A stretch of 64,000 nt of DNA from Peribacillus sp. FSL P2-0133 (GTDB lineage: Bacteria; Bacillota; Bacilli; Bacillales; DSM-1321): the NCBI RefSeq assembly GCF_037975445.1, contig NZ_CP150254.1:5640001-5704000 (forward strand), given 5' to 3'. The notes under the pieces were generated by a model. It searched no databases. It was not told the origin of the DNA and saw only the letters and a program-made list of their open reading frames with translations. Made by a program: the position numbers and the translations under genes. Of the stretch, positions 10,347 through 19,636 are shown piece by piece (the first letter of the stretch is position 1; every line of letters starts with the position of its first letter).

Positions 10347-11174
10347 TTATTTCACTAAATCTTGAACGAATTTAGGCAGTACGAAAGCTGCTTTATGAAG
10401 TTCTTTTGTATAATATTTCGTTTCTATTTCATGGAAACGGTCTTCAGTCACTTCTAATGGATTATATTTTTTCGACCCGATCGTGAACGCCCAAAGGCCG
10501 CTTGGATACGTCGGGATATTCGCTAAATACAGGCTGGTGATCGGGAATATTTCTTTCACATCACGTTGTACATCGCGAATTAAGTCCGCTTTAAACCAAG
10601 GGTTGTCGGATTGTGCCACAAAAATTCCGTCTTCTTTCAAAGCTTTGGAAATCCCGGCATAAAAACCTTTTGTGAATAAATTGACAGCAGGTCCGACAGG
10701 TTCAGTCGAGTCAACCATGATCACGTCATATTCATTTTCACTTTTGGCGATGTGCATGAAGCCATCCCCAACTTGTACGTCTACACGCGGATCTTCAAGC
10801 ATGCCTGCAATCTCAGGCAGGAATTTCTTTGAGTATTCGATAACTTTCCCATCGATATCCACCAATGTAGCTTTTTTTACACTTGGGTGTTTTAGGATTT
10901 CACGGATAACTCCTCCGTCCCCTCCACCTACAACCAAAACGTTCTCTGGATTAGGATGGGTAAATAAAGGAACATGGGCTACCATTTCATGGTAAACGAA
11001 CTCATCGCGCTGTGAAGTCATTACCATGTCATCCAGCAATAGCATATTGCCCCACTCTTCCGTTTCAATCATATCAAGCTTTTGAAACTCAGTTTGCTCC
11101 GTATGTAAAGTACGATTCACTTTCATCGTAATACCAAAATTCTCTGTTTGTTTTTCAGTAAACCAAATGCTCAT
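10347..11174 (-). CDS. speE: spermidine synthase
   Basis: 275-residue aminopropyltransferase transferring the propylamine group of decarboxylated S-adenosylmethionine to putrescine. The small N-terminal beta domain carries [12 protein letters not shown]-like residues ([18 protein letters not shown]). The Rossmann-like domain shows [14 protein letters not shown] near 85 and the catalytic-site segment [10 protein letters not shown] near 155. GGAGCG precedes the ATG. It is the first gene of the speE-speB pair. Confidence 0.96.
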   Translation of the reverse strand: MSIWFTEKQTENFGITMKVNRTLHTEQTEFQKLDMIETEEWGNMLLLDDMVMTSQRDEFVYHEMVAHVPLFTHPNPENVLVVGGGDGGVIREILKHPSVKKATLVDIDGKVIEYSKKFLPEIAGMLEDPRVDVQVGDGFMHIAKSENEYDVIMVDSTEPVGPAVNLFTKGFYAGISKALKEDGIFVAQSDNPWFKADLIRDVQRDVKEIFPITSLYLANIPTYPSGLWAFTIGSKKYNPLEVTEDRFHEIETKYYTKELHKAAFVLPKFVQDLVK

Positions 11175-11254
11175 TTATTAACGCTCCTTTTCCATTTCAT
11201 ATTGTCAGTCACCTTATAGGTTCCCCAAAATCGGTATAGTCATTAGCTAGAAAA

Positions 11255-11282
11255 ATTATAGACGAATCTAGCAGAATTGCAA
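11255..11282 (-). promoter_or_regulatory. putative SigA promoter of speE-speB
   Basis: The minus strand reads TTGCAA (11277-11282), a 16-bp spacer and a perfect TATAAT (11255-11260), placing transcription start about 75 bp before speE. Confidence 0.5.
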
Positions 11283-11381
11283 GATAAATTTCATAAATGC
11301 AGTTCTTATGTTTAAAATTTTCTTTTTTTTCCATAATAGTAATAGATACTAGATTCTTACCTGATAAGAGAGGTGAAAGCA

Positions 11382-13451
11382 ATGGAATTGATTCCAAGCG
11401 AACGATTTAAAAGGACAACTAAATATGTACGGGCCTTCATCATCCTTGCCGCAATCGGGCTCACGATACTCTTTGTATTGCTTCTCTCTTTACTGATTTA
11501 TGCAAAAATATTAGGTCCTCCCCCCTTGGTCGTGCCGCAGTCCACTCTCTATTATAGTGATGATGGAAATGTGATCGGTGAAACAGATAATGGCCAGAAA
11601 CGTTATTGGGCCGGAATGGAGTCGATTTCGCCACAGCTCATCAAAGCGACTGTCGCCGTTGAGGACCGTCAGTTTTACACTCATAACGGATTTGATATAA
11701 AGCGGATCGGCGGTGCCATCCTTGCTGATATTAAGGCAATGTCCAAAGTCCAGGGTGCAAGCACCATTACCCAGCAGTATGCCAGGAACCTGTTTCTTGG
11801 GCATGACAAAACGTGGTCGCGTAAGTTTAATGAGGCCTTTTATACGATACGTTTAGAAATGAACTACTCCAAAAAGGAAATTCTAGAAGGCTATTTAAAT
11901 ACGATTTACTATGGCCACGGCGCATATGGAGCCCAAGCTGCAAGTCAATATTACTTTGGCAAGGATGCCAAGGATTTGACTCTTCCTGAAGCGAGCATGC
12001 TGGCTGGAATACCAAAAGGGCCGTCAAACTATTCACCATTGGATAACTTTGAAAAAGCGAAATCAAGGCAGAAAGTTGTCCTGCAAGCCATGAAAAACAA
12101 AAACTACATTTCAGGAAAAAATATCGCGGAAGCGTTGCGAACATCCCTTACATTAAAGGGAGAGCACGGAACGGTCACTAATAAGACCGCTCCCTATTTC
12201 CAAGATGCCGTCAAACAAGCTTTAAAGTCTCAGCTTCATTTGGATGACCGGACGATCGAGCTCGGCGGGCTTAGGGTCTATACCACACTGGACGAAACCC
12301 AGCAGGATGCTGCCGAAGAGGTTCTTTCCAATACCATACCCAAGTCTTCAGGCATTCAAGCCTCGATCGTGGCAATGAATCCGGATACCGGGGAGGTCCG
12401 TGCGCTGGTCGGCGGTAAAGATTATTCCGAGTCACCATTCAATCGGGCTACACAGGCCGTTCGCCAGCCTGGTTCAACCATGAAGCCATTGCTATACTAT
12501 TCAGCGCTGGAGAACGGTTTCACACCGTCCACCACCTTAAAAAGCGAGACAACTACATTTTCTTTCGATGATGGTCACTCATCTTACACACCGCATAATT
12601 ACAACCATCAATATGCGGAAGGCGAAATCACGATGGCCCAGGCCATTGCTCTTTCCGATAATATCTTCGCCGTAAAAACGCACTTGTTCCTTGGGGAACA
12701 GACATTGGTCGATACGGCGCATCGTTTCGGAATCACGGCCAAGATGGATGCGGTTCCTTCCCTGGCACTCGGTACGTCAGGTGTAAGGGCGATTGAAATG
12801 GTGAACGCATATAGCATTCTGGCTAACGGCGGCAAAAAGGTTAAACCCGTGTTTATCAAAAAGGTTGAAAATCAAAAAGGTGAAGTGATTTTTGATGAAA
12901 ATGAGAAACCGGAACAGATTTTGGATGAGGACAAGGCATTTGTCATGACCCAGATGCTTACAGGTGTTTTCGATGAAACCTTAAATGGCTATACGAAAGT
13001 GACCGGCAGCACCATCAGTTCCCAGCTGACTCGCCCATATGCCGGCAAATCAGGCTCCACCCCGACGGATAGCTGGATGATTGGTTACACACCGGGGCTT
13101 GTTGCAGGAGTATGGACTGGATATGATCAAGGTAAAAAGATCGAGATCCCTGCTGAAAAAGGCTATGCAAAGAAAATCTGGGCTTCCTATATGGAGAAGG
13201 GCCTGCAAGGGAAACCGGCAAAAGCGTTTAAGGAAACCAAAAACGTAATCGGGGTAAACGTGAATCCCGTAAGCGGAAAATTGGCCACAAAGGATTGTCC
13301 TGTCTCAAGATTGACTTATTATGTTAAAGGCACCGAGCCTGTCGAATACTGTGCCGAGCACTTTAAGGGTGAGAATCCGAAACATGCCCCAAAAGAAGAA
13401 GAACATAAAAAGGCCCCGTGGTACAAAAAAGTCCTAAAACCTTGGGGATAA
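11382..13451 (+). CDS. pbpG: class A penicillin-binding protein, sporulation type (PBP 2d)
   Basis: 689 residues from the ATG behind AGGTGA; the in-frame GTG three codons earlier lies inside that site. One N-terminal membrane anchor (about 20-45) precedes the glycosyltransferase domain with VEDRQFYTHNGFD (near 93) and GASTITQQYARN. The transpeptidase domain has the nucleophile Ser in QPGSTMKPL (near 365), SDN (near 425) and KSGS (near 555) in place of the usual KTGT. It polymerises and cross-links peptidoglycan. Length and position match B. subtilis PbpG (YwhE), made in the forespore under SigF; I could not fit a convincing SigF promoter here. It is divergent from speE and ends at a very strong hairpin. 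Confidence 0.92.
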   Translation: MELIPSERFKRTTKYVRAFIILAAIGLTILFVLLLSLLIYAKILGPPPLVVPQSTLYYSDDGNVIGETDNGQKRYWAGMESISPQLIKATVAVEDRQFYTHNGFDIKRIGGAILADIKAMSKVQGASTITQQYARNLFLGHDKTWSRKFNEAFYTIRLEMNYSKKEILEGYLNTIYYGHGAYGAQAASQYYFGKDAKDLTLPEASMLAGIPKGPSNYSPLDNFEKAKSRQKVVLQAMKNKNYISGKNIAEALRTSLTLKGEHGTVTNKTAPYFQDAVKQALKSQLHLDDRTIELGGLRVYTTLDETQQDAAEEVLSNTIPKSSGIQASIVAMNPDTGEVRALVGGKDYSESPFNRATQAVRQPGSTMKPLLYYSALENGFTPSTTLKSETTTFSFDDGHSSYTPHNYNHQYAEGEITMAQAIALSDNIFAVKTHLFLGEQTLVDTAHRFGITAKMDAVPSLALGTSGVRAIEMVNAYSILANGGKKVKPVFIKKVENQKGEVIFDENEKPEQILDEDKAFVMTQMLTGVFDETLNGYTKVTGSTISSQLTRPYAGKSGSTPTDSWMIGYTPGLVAGVWTGYDQGKKIEIPAEKGYAKKIWASYMEKGLQGKPAKAFKETKNVIGVNVNPVSGKLATKDCPVSRLTYYVKGTEPVEYCAEHFKGENPKHAPKEEEHKKAPWYKKVLKPWG

Positions 13452-13453
13452 CG

Positions 13454-13492
13454 AAAAACCCCCGAAGCCGGCAGCGGCTTCGGGGGTTTTTC
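13454..13492 (+). terminator. intrinsic terminator after pbpG
   Basis: CCCCCGAAGCCG and CGGCTTCGGGGG form a perfect 12-bp GC-rich stem around a GCAG loop, followed by TTTTTCT. Confidence 0.95.
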
Positions 13493-13601
13493 TGTCCTAG
13501 TTCCACAGTGACTAAACTGCTGTCTTTAAGTTTACTGATTTTATCGCTTTCCTACAAGTGCATTTTTCACTAAACTTAACATTTCATCCATTAAACGAGA
13601 T

Positions 13602-14111
13602 TCAAACCGTCAATGACTCCTTCAGCTGATCTGAAGAGCGCTCCCACATTCCTGCATCATGATTTTTCAGGAAGTCTGCAAGCACACGCTTTGATTTATC
13701 GTCCATGTCCTCGACGATGATTTTTCGTTTCAGCGACTTATCCATCCTGTTGACATGTTCCGGAAGCGACTTGTAACCGCGTCTAATTGACCTGTCGACC
13801 TTCATTTCACATGCTGTTACACCTGCATAGTGCGGACCGTTTTGAGTTGCTTCAATGGTCACCCAAACAAGCCAGTAAGGTTTAGCATTCGGGACTTCCT
13901 CTTTAGTTTTTAAAAACTTGATCCCTTTTTCCACTGCACTTCTGGCATGCATCGCGCCGATATCGACCTCTGCTTCACCTGCATCCACATCAATGATGAC
14001 CGGAGAAATATTATCGAGCGTTAACACCCCTGCTCCATATCCGCCATGACCTTCTGTAGGGTCGTTTTTTATAATATTGAAGCCTACCTTTTTCTTTGGT
14101 TGTTCTTCCAT
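13602..14111 (-). CDS. ywhD: YwhD family protein
   Basis: 169-residue soluble protein of the YwhD family, no established function. Recognisable from the N-terminal KKKVGFNIIKNDPTEGHGG segment and from length and position beside ywhC, as in B. subtilis (about 170 residues there). Internal features include acidic DVDAGEAEVDIGAMHARS and a basic tail region RSIRRGYKSLPEHVNRMDKS. No signal peptide or membrane segment. It follows ywhC by 41 bp on the same strand and may share its transcript. Confidence 0.85.
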   Translation of the reverse strand: MEEQPKKKVGFNIIKNDPTEGHGGYGAGVLTLDNISPVIIDVDAGEAEVDIGAMHARSAVEKGIKFLKTKEEVPNAKPYWLVWVTIEATQNGPHYAGVTACEMKVDRSIRRGYKSLPEHVNRMDKSLKRKIIVEDMDDKSKRVLADFLKNHDAGMWERSSDQLKESLTV

Positions 14112-14152
14112 GTTTGTATCCCCCTTTATCGTTTGTCATTCCTTATTATTGG

Positions 14153-14827
14153 TTAAAAAAACAAAAGTGAAAAAAATTGACTCAGGATGCCTCCCACAAA
14201 TTTAATACCGGTATCCATAATCGGTCTAATTGTATAATCGCTCAGCGGTGTGATGATCAAAATCAAAAAAATCAGGGAGCCATATTGTTCATACTGGGTC
14301 ATTTTTGCCCGCAAGTCCGCTGAAACAAGATCCTGTACGATCCTATAACCATCGAGCGGCGGCAGCGGTATCAGATTAAATACAAATAAAAGGACATTTA
14401 AATTTATGAGTATATTTAAGAAGGGCTCGACGAAAAACGGTAAATCAGGTCCAACGCCTGCTGCAAGCAATCCGTAAAAAATTAAAAAACCCAAAATTGC
14501 AACAATCAAATTACTGAACGGACCGGCAAAAGAGACGAGCACTCCTGCCAATTTTGGATTCTTGAAATGAAAACGATTAACCGGTACAGGTCTAGCCCAA
14601 CCAAATCCGGCTATTAATATCAGCAATGTTCCGATCGGATCCAAATGAGAAATCGGATTCAATGTGACTCTTCCTTCATTCTTTGCAGTCGGGTCACCGA
14701 ACTTATAGGCCACATAAGCATGGGAAAATTCATGAACCGTAAATGCGATTAACAGTGACACAATGACATATGGAAGTTCTTCCAACCTATAAGCCAAAAA
14801 CTGTTCTATTTGATCAAAGAATTCCAT
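14153..14827 (-). CDS. ywhC: site-2 protease family membrane metalloprotease (M50)
   Basis: 224 residues from the ATG that follows GGGGGAG by nine bases; an ATG six codons earlier overlaps that site. An integral membrane peptidase of the S2P/M50 type, with zinc ligands in HEFSH near residue 31 and the third ligand in the NLIPLPPLDGYRI segment near 150-160. Four to five hydrophobic segments are visible. Substrate unknown; family members carry out intramembrane proteolysis. It is divergent from ywhB. Confidence 0.9.
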   Translation of the reverse strand: MEFFDQIEQFLAYRLEELPYVIVSLLIAFTVHEFSHAYVAYKFGDPTAKNEGRVTLNPISHLDPIGTLLILIAGFGWARPVPVNRFHFKNPKLAGVLVSFAGPFSNLIVAILGFLIFYGLLAAGVGPDLPFFVEPFLNILINLNVLLFVFNLIPLPPLDGYRIVQDLVSADLRAKMTQYEQYGSLIFLILIITPLSDYTIRPIMDTGIKFVGGILSQFFSLLFF

Positions 14828-14966
14828 CGATAGCTTCTCCCCCATTGTTTATTACCGTTAGTATACATCAAAAGTCCAAGAAGTGAAAAAACTCTGACTT
14901 CCGTGTCTTGCAATTCTTTTTCCATTGTGAAACACTACAAGATAAGAGAGGAAGGGGGGAAAAGAG

Positions 14967-15152
14967 ATGCCATATGTAACAGTCAAAATGCTTGAAGGCC
15001 GTACAGACGAACAAAAAAAGGCTTTAGTCGAAAAGGTGACTGCAGCCGTTACGGAAACAACTGGCGCACCAGCTGAAGCCGTGACGATTTTCATTGAAGA
15101 AATGTCAAAAAATCATTTAGCAGTAGCCGGTGTCCGTAAAAGCGATTTATAA
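14967..15152 (+). CDS. ywhB: 4-oxalocrotonate tautomerase family protein
   Basis: 61-residue enzyme of the tautomerase superfamily. Removal of Met exposes the catalytic Pro (MPYVTVKMLEGR). The family pattern of a strand, a long helix (TDEQKKALVEKVTAAV) and the second strand with VTIFIEEMSKNHLAVAG is complete. Members of this size assemble as hexamers and tautomerise 2-hydroxymuconate-like enols; the natural substrate in Bacilli is not known. GGGGGGAAAAGAG precedes the ATG. Confidence 0.92.
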   Translation: MPYVTVKMLEGRTDEQKKALVEKVTAAVTETTGAPAEAVTIFIEEMSKNHLAVAGVRKSDL

Positions 15153-15168
15153 GATTTACATAATGGGG

Positions 15169-15200
15169 AAAAGCTAAGCCATCAATTCGGCTTAGCTTTT
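15169..15200. terminator. bidirectional terminator between ywhB and ywgA
   Basis: AAAAGCTAAGCC and GGCTTAGCTTTT form a perfect 12-bp stem with an eight-base loop. The ywgA stop codon lies inside the loop. Confidence 0.9.
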
Positions 15201-15691
15201 GTTTTTAACTGCTCAATATATTCATATGCCTCATCAATTTCTTCAAGCGTATATTTTTGTTTGCTTTTCAGCGTGAAAATTTTCTCGGTGACTTCCTCTT
15301 TTTCAAGCGTGTCGAAGTATAACACCGTTGAAACCAGCTCCAAAAACCGGGCATTCTGTTCGTTCATATCCAGTAGGCATGCCTCGAGTGCCGGCATCTC
15401 CACTTCCTGAATGGATAGGAAATCCTGGCCGGCATCCGTTATCGAATAACAATATTGATAATAGCCTGCTTTTTTTTCCCTCACTTCATTCAAGTAACCC
15501 ATCTCGCAGAGCTCTTCAATCCGTAAGGTCAACTCCTCCGAATACGGTCCATAAAAGTGAAACTGGAACTTTTCATGAAATGGGAAGGACAGCTTTTTTG
15601 CGATATAAACGATTTTTTGTAATTTTTTCCGACCCGAGATTTCACCTGCAGTAGAAATTGCATTGATTATGTTTGCATGATCCTTAAACAA
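15182..15691 (-). CDS. ywgA: YwgA family protein
   Basis: 169-residue soluble protein that I recognise by position and by the conserved start segment SGRKKLQKIVYIAKKL followed by FHFYGPYSEEL. The fold looks like a winged-helix-type domain (the GPYS motif occurs in related helix-turn-helix-like proteins) followed by a helical tail. Function unknown. The start is TTG with GAGGAGTG in front, 32 bp after the ywfO stop, so the pair is probably co-transcribed. Confidence 0.78.
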   Translation of the reverse strand: MFKDHANIINAISTAGEISGRKKLQKIVYIAKKLSFPFHEKFQFHFYGPYSEELTLRIEELCEMGYLNEVREKKAGYYQYCYSITDAGQDFLSIQEVEMPALEACLLDMNEQNARFLELVSTVLYFDTLEKEEVTEKIFTLKSKQKYTLEEIDEAYEYIEQLKTKAKPN

Positions 15692-15723
15692 GGCTCGTCA
15701 CTCCTCACCAAAAATGTACCACT

Positions 15724-17031
15724 TTAATCCGATAGCTCTAAAAGCTTGCGAATCTGTTTTTTTATATTTTTCTTCGTAGATTCATCACGCAATAAATCCG
15801 CTGGATAATACAACTTATGATCCGTTCTTCTTTTCCCTGAAATTGCATCGACAATTTCGGATTCACGCGATAATTCACGAATTTCGCCATTATTTTTCAG
15901 CAAGTGAATCGGCAGTCTCTCCTCTTCCTCACCTGGCCGGTAAAAATCATACGGCAGATCTGAAGAAGAATCGACGACAAGATAATAATCCGGATCGATG
16001 CCTGCCTTCTTGAATAGCGTCCTTAATTCCATCAACCTGTTCATTTGACTGTTCGATGGATGGAATTCAACATATTTAAATAATTTACGGTTAACGAAGC
16101 GAGTGCATAAATCTTTTAAAATCGCATCGTTCTCCTCTTCCCATGCTTCGAAATAATAGAGCATCACCGCTTCATCCATTTTCAAGTAGTCATTTAAAGT
16201 CACTTCTCCCTTGAACAATGAATAAAAATGGTGCGGTTCTTGAGCAAACTCATAACCGGATTCATATAAATGTTTCGCCCTATGCAGAATCTTGGTAAGT
16301 ATGACCTCCGCACTTCTCGTAACTGGATGGAAATAAACCTGCCAGTACATTTGGTAACGACTCATGATATAATCCTCAACCGCATGCATCCCGCTTTGCT
16401 TTATGACGGCATGTTCTTCCCTTGGCCTCATTACACGCAAAAGCCTTTCCATATCGAAATGTCCATAACTAACGCCAGTGAAGTAAGCATCACGCTGTAA
16501 ATAATCCATTCTATCAGCATCGATCTGACTTGAAATCAAGCTGACTACTAATTTGCCTTTATAGGTTTTCGCTATGACTTCTGCCACTTTTTTAGGAAAA
16601 TCACGTCCAACTCTAAGGAGGATCTTATTCACTTCCGTATCGCCGAGGATTATTTGCCGTGTGAATTGCTCATGATCCAGGTCAAACACTTTTTCAAAAG
16701 AATGAGAGAAAGGACCATGACCCAAATCATGCAGCAGTGCTGCGCACAAGGATAGTAGCCGTTCCTCGGGTTTCCATTCCGGTCTGCCCTCGAAAACATC
16801 ATCCACGATTCTCCGGACAATCTCATATACTCCAAGCGAATGGCTAAGCCGGCTATGTTCCGCACCATGAAAGGTCAAATAAGTCGTCCCCAGCTGTTTG
16901 ATCCTTCTAAGACGCTGGAATTCCTTCGTCCCTATTAAATCCCATATGACCCGGTCACGAACATGTATATATCGGTGCACCGGGTCCTTGAATACTTTTT
17001 CTTCTTGTAATTTTTCGCCGGAATATTCCAT
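15724..17031 (-). CDS. ywfO: HD-domain phosphohydrolase YwfO
   Basis: 435-residue HD-superfamily hydrolase related to dGTPases/SAMHD1-type dNTP hydrolases. Metal ligands are in the segment HGAEHSRLSHSLGVYE (near 57-72), in the HD signature LLHDLGHGPFSHS (near 100) and in a later Asp within SSQIDADRMDYLQRDA. Length matches B. subtilis YwfO. It is probably a nucleotide triphosphohydrolase; substrate in vivo unproven here. GAGGG precedes the ATG and ywgA follows at 32 bp. Confidence 0.9.
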   Translation of the reverse strand: MEYSGEKLQEEKVFKDPVHRYIHVRDRVIWDLIGTKEFQRLRRIKQLGTTYLTFHGAEHSRLSHSLGVYEIVRRIVDDVFEGRPEWKPEERLLSLCAALLHDLGHGPFSHSFEKVFDLDHEQFTRQIILGDTEVNKILLRVGRDFPKKVAEVIAKTYKGKLVVSLISSQIDADRMDYLQRDAYFTGVSYGHFDMERLLRVMRPREEHAVIKQSGMHAVEDYIMSRYQMYWQVYFHPVTRSAEVILTKILHRAKHLYESGYEFAQEPHHFYSLFKGEVTLNDYLKMDEAVMLYYFEAWEEENDAILKDLCTRFVNRKLFKYVEFHPSNSQMNRLMELRTLFKKAGIDPDYYLVVDSSSDLPYDFYRPGEEEERLPIHLLKNNGEIRELSRESEIVDAISGKRRTDHKLYYPADLLRDESTKKNIKKQIRKLLELSD

Positions 17032-17177
17032 GAACTACCCTCTTTTTCATAATCTCGATGCACTCATTATAGCGTGTTTTGACAAAAAACCCTAACATCC
17101 ACCTTGCTAGTAAGAGGGGTCCTTTTGTAAGAAAACGGAAGTTTCGGTCTGATTTTGTCTTGAAAATAAGAAAATAA

Positions 17178-17209
17178 AAAATCACCGCAGTGTGTTGAAT
17201 CTGGGTGAT
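17178..17209 (-). terminator. intrinsic terminator after the DUF1450 gene
   Basis: On the minus strand ATCACC and GGTGAT pair around a long loop and are followed by TTTTTATTTTC. The stem is only 6 bp. The rest of 17032-17267 holds no gene that I recognise. Confidence 0.6.
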
Positions 17210-17267
17210 GATTACTTGTTCCATTTATCATAAGCAAACAATCCACTCTACCTATATATCATGGATC

Positions 17268-17489
17268 CTACTTTAGTTTTTTATTGATTTTATCTAGTAA
17301 CTCGTCTTCTGTCGGTGCAGCAACTGGACGGTTATTGACAAAGGCAAAAGACTTCTTTCTGCCAGGACCGCAATAGGATTGACAGCCCACTTCAATTTTC
17401 GCGTCGGGATCAAGCTTTTCAAGACGCGGGATCAATGTTTTAATGTTTACCGCCAAGCAGTCATCGCACACTCTGAATTCATTGGACAT
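17268..17489 (-). CDS. DUF1450 family small cysteine-containing protein
   Basis: 73 residues with CxxC near the N-terminus (CDDCLA) and the family core [18 protein letters not shown], which resembles B. subtilis YuzB (GCLSYCG, FALVNG). Members are small proteins with conserved Cys and unknown function, perhaps thioredoxin-like or metal binding. The ATG follows GGAGG with almost no spacing, while a better spaced AAAGGA lies 13 bases upstream; no other in-frame start exists. It stands alone between ywfO and rsfA. Confidence 0.75.
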   Translation of the reverse strand: MSNEFRVCDDCLAVNIKTLIPRLEKLDPDAKIEVGCQSYCGPGRKKSFAFVNNRPVAAPTEDELLDKINKKLK

Positions 17490-17780
17490 CCTCCGGTCAC
17501 CATCCTTTCCATGACAAACTATTTTTCATCCATTTATATGACTAAAGGGTATTTTACCGCTTCTACTTATGAATATCAAGAGGGCTTGAACATGTGAAAA
17601 GGAAAGGGCAGCCGCTGTAAAAGGATGTAATTAATCAAAAAACTAGTATCCTTTTAACCTTTTTGTATAAAAAATCCAGATTTTGTCCAAAATGCTAGTA
17701 GAACACTCCATAAATCACTGCCACACGATATTTTATATAGTTATTTATTTTAAAAGTTACCAGAAAGGGAGTATGTAGAA

Positions 17781-18527
17781 ATGAAGGTTCGTCAAGACGC
17801 CTGGACAGAAGAAGATGATTTGCTTTTGGCTGAAACGGTATTGCGCCATGTGCGGGAAGGCAGCACTCAGCTTAATGCTTTTGAAGAGGTAGGAGATAAG
17901 TTGAATCGCACCTCTGCAGCATGCGGATTCCGCTGGAATGCAGTTGTCCGCCATAATTATGATAAGGCGCTTTCCCTAGCCAAGAAACAGCGTAAGCAGC
18001 GGCAAAGGATCCTTGGAAAAGATCAAGGAGGGAAAAAACGGCTTCTTTATACACCGCCGTCCCCAACGATTTCCGACATAATGGTTCCCCATGTACAAGA
18101 AGAGGAACTAGAGTTGAAGTCCGAAGTCGATACTACCAATTATGAAGCAGCAGAGGAATTCGTCGTGGCTGAAGCCCTCGCTCCTATGACACAGCAAACA
18201 CCAGTGACTTTGGAAACGGCCATGAGCCTTGATGCCGTCATCGCCTATTTGGAATCTATGAACGGCCGCATGCTTCAAGCTGAAGTATTAAAAACCGAAA
18301 ATGAAAGATTGAAGCTTGAAATTAAAGGGCTGAAAAAGCGAAACGAAGATTTGGAGAATAAAATCAGCCACCTGGAACAAAACAGCGGCTTGATGCAGGA
18401 AGATTATGAAACTTTGATGAATATCATGAATCGAGCAAGAAAGCTGGTCTTGTTAGAGGAAGAGGAACGTCCGGCAACGAAGTTCAAGATGGACCGGAAT
18501 GGCAATTTGGAAAAAATGGCCGAGTAA
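17781..18527 (+). CDS. rsfA: prespore-specific transcriptional regulator RsfA
   Basis: 248-residue DNA-binding protein. Residues 1-55 form a Myb/SANT-like helix-turn-helix ([16 protein letters not shown], then GFRWNAVV and a basic KKQRKQR stretch). The C-terminal third is a strongly predicted coiled coil (about 160-225). This matches RsfA (YwfN) of B. subtilis, which tunes SigF-dependent expression in the forespore; related RsfA-type proteins occur across Bacilli. AAAGGGAG lies at good spacing before the ATG. No clear SigF/SigG promoter could be fitted upstream. Confidence 0.9.
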   Translation: MKVRQDAWTEEDDLLLAETVLRHVREGSTQLNAFEEVGDKLNRTSAACGFRWNAVVRHNYDKALSLAKKQRKQRQRILGKDQGGKKRLLYTPPSPTISDIMVPHVQEEELELKSEVDTTNYEAAEEFVVAEALAPMTQQTPVTLETAMSLDAVIAYLESMNGRMLQAEVLKTENERLKLEIKGLKKRNEDLENKISHLEQNSGLMQEDYETLMNIMNRARKLVLLEEEERPATKFKMDRNGNLEKMAE

Positions 18528-18595
18528 TAAGATAATGTGGGGTTCAGTTATAATAGATCAACCACATGCCAAAGGCCGTTTCACCCATGTTTATC

Positions 18596-18627
18596 TTAAA
18601 AAAGGGAGCCGACAAGGCTCTTTTTTT
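18596..18627 (+). terminator. intrinsic terminator after rsfA
   Basis: GAGCC GACAA GGCTC hairpin (18605-18619) flanked by A-run and TTTTTTT. Confidence 0.8.
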
Positions 18628-18711
18628 CATTGTTTCAAGAAAGAATCAATAATATCTCCGCCTATCATACAGGCCTTTTAAAGTTTCAGTGAATGCTAAA
18701 GTCGTATTTAA

Positions 18712-18745
18712 TGAAAAAGCCGTTCCTGAATTACCGGAACGGCTT
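18712..18745 (-). terminator. intrinsic terminator after lipL
   Basis: AAGCCGTTCC (18717-18726) pairs perfectly with GGAACGGCTT (18736-18745); on the minus strand it runs into TTTTCAT. Confidence 0.87.
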
Positions 18746-18753
18746 CTTTCATA

Positions 18754-19602
18754 TCAATCCTTTAATGCATCGAATACTTTATCATTGCGTTCCATCACTC
18801 TTGTCAAGTATGCCTCATACATCGGCCATTCCTGAACGGAAAGAGTGTCAGAGAATATCCTTTCGCTATGTTCCTTCAATACATGCAGGAATCTGAGCAT
18901 AACGTCCTGAACACTCAATTGCACGCCCAACAATTCCGTTAGGGACGCCATTACCGAAGGGACGATATCGGGATAAGCGAATTTGGTTTCTTCATTTCCT
19001 TTAGCTGCATCATAAAAACCCTTCACGAGACTGGCACGTTCAGCCCCGCTTCCATTGACACACAAATAGATTTGCACCGCTACGCCATTGCGAATCCTGC
19101 GTTGGGATATACCGGCAAACTTTTGCCCATTTATACTTAAATCATAACTTCCAGGACAATAGGAACCGACGATTTCCCTTGCCTCCATCGTGACCGGGAA
19201 ATCGGCAAACATCAATTGGACAAGCTCCCACATCGCATCATATCCACGATTGATTTCAATTTTCTGCTCGTTTTCAGGAAAAATGAGCGACAAATTAAGG
19301 ACACCCTCATCCAGCACGACTGCCAGCCCTCCGGAATTCCTCACGATGGCCTGAAAACCATGTTCTTCTAAATGATCCAAACCCTTTTTAAGAAAAGGCA
19401 ACTTCGTATCCTGTATACCCATGACGATGGTTCGATGATGTACCCACGCCCTGGCTACGGCCGCTGAATTACCTGCCCCTACAGAAGCACAAAATGTATC
19501 ATCCATCGCAAAGGACTCCAGAGCTGGAAACTGAGGTCCAACGGAAGACTGATCAATAATCCTCCACTCTTGCTGCATTAATAATGAATCTGTTTCACTC
19601 AT
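18754..19602 (-). CDS. lipL: octanoyl-[GcvH]:protein N-octanoyltransferase
   Basis: 282-residue biotin/lipoate ligase-fold amidotransferase that moves octanoyl groups from the GcvH H-protein to E2 subunits of 2-oxoacid dehydrogenases. The catalytic Cys is in [19 protein letters not shown] (near 148-150), with RRNGVAVQ-like ([13 protein letters not shown]) segment after it. Length and position match YwfL/LipL. It follows pta by 34 bp on the same strand and ends at a strong terminator, so the two genes may be co-transcribed. Confidence 0.93.
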   Translation of the reverse strand: MSETDSLLMQQEWRIIDQSSVGPQFPALESFAMDDTFCASVGAGNSAAVARAWVHHRTIVMGIQDTKLPFLKKGLDHLEEHGFQAIVRNSGGLAVVLDEGVLNLSLIFPENEQKIEINRGYDAMWELVQLMFADFPVTMEAREIVGSYCPGSYDLSINGQKFAGISQRRIRNGVAVQIYLCVNGSGAERASLVKGFYDAAKGNEETKFAYPDIVPSVMASLTELLGVQLSVQDVMLRFLHVLKEHSERIFSDTLSVQEWPMYEAYLTRVMERNDKVFDALKD

Positions 19603-19636
19603 ACGAATCTCCCTCTACATTTAATCCTCAAGCTGC

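Noticed and set aside
11209-11397. 62-codon minus-strand frame between speE and pbpG
   Set aside because: Lies in the divergent promoter region, overlaps the pbpG start and has low-complexity AT-rich composition.
16955-17224. 89-codon minus-strand frame overlapping the ywfO start
   Set aside because: Overlaps the well supported N-terminus of ywfO in another frame, no ribosome binding site, no family resemblance.
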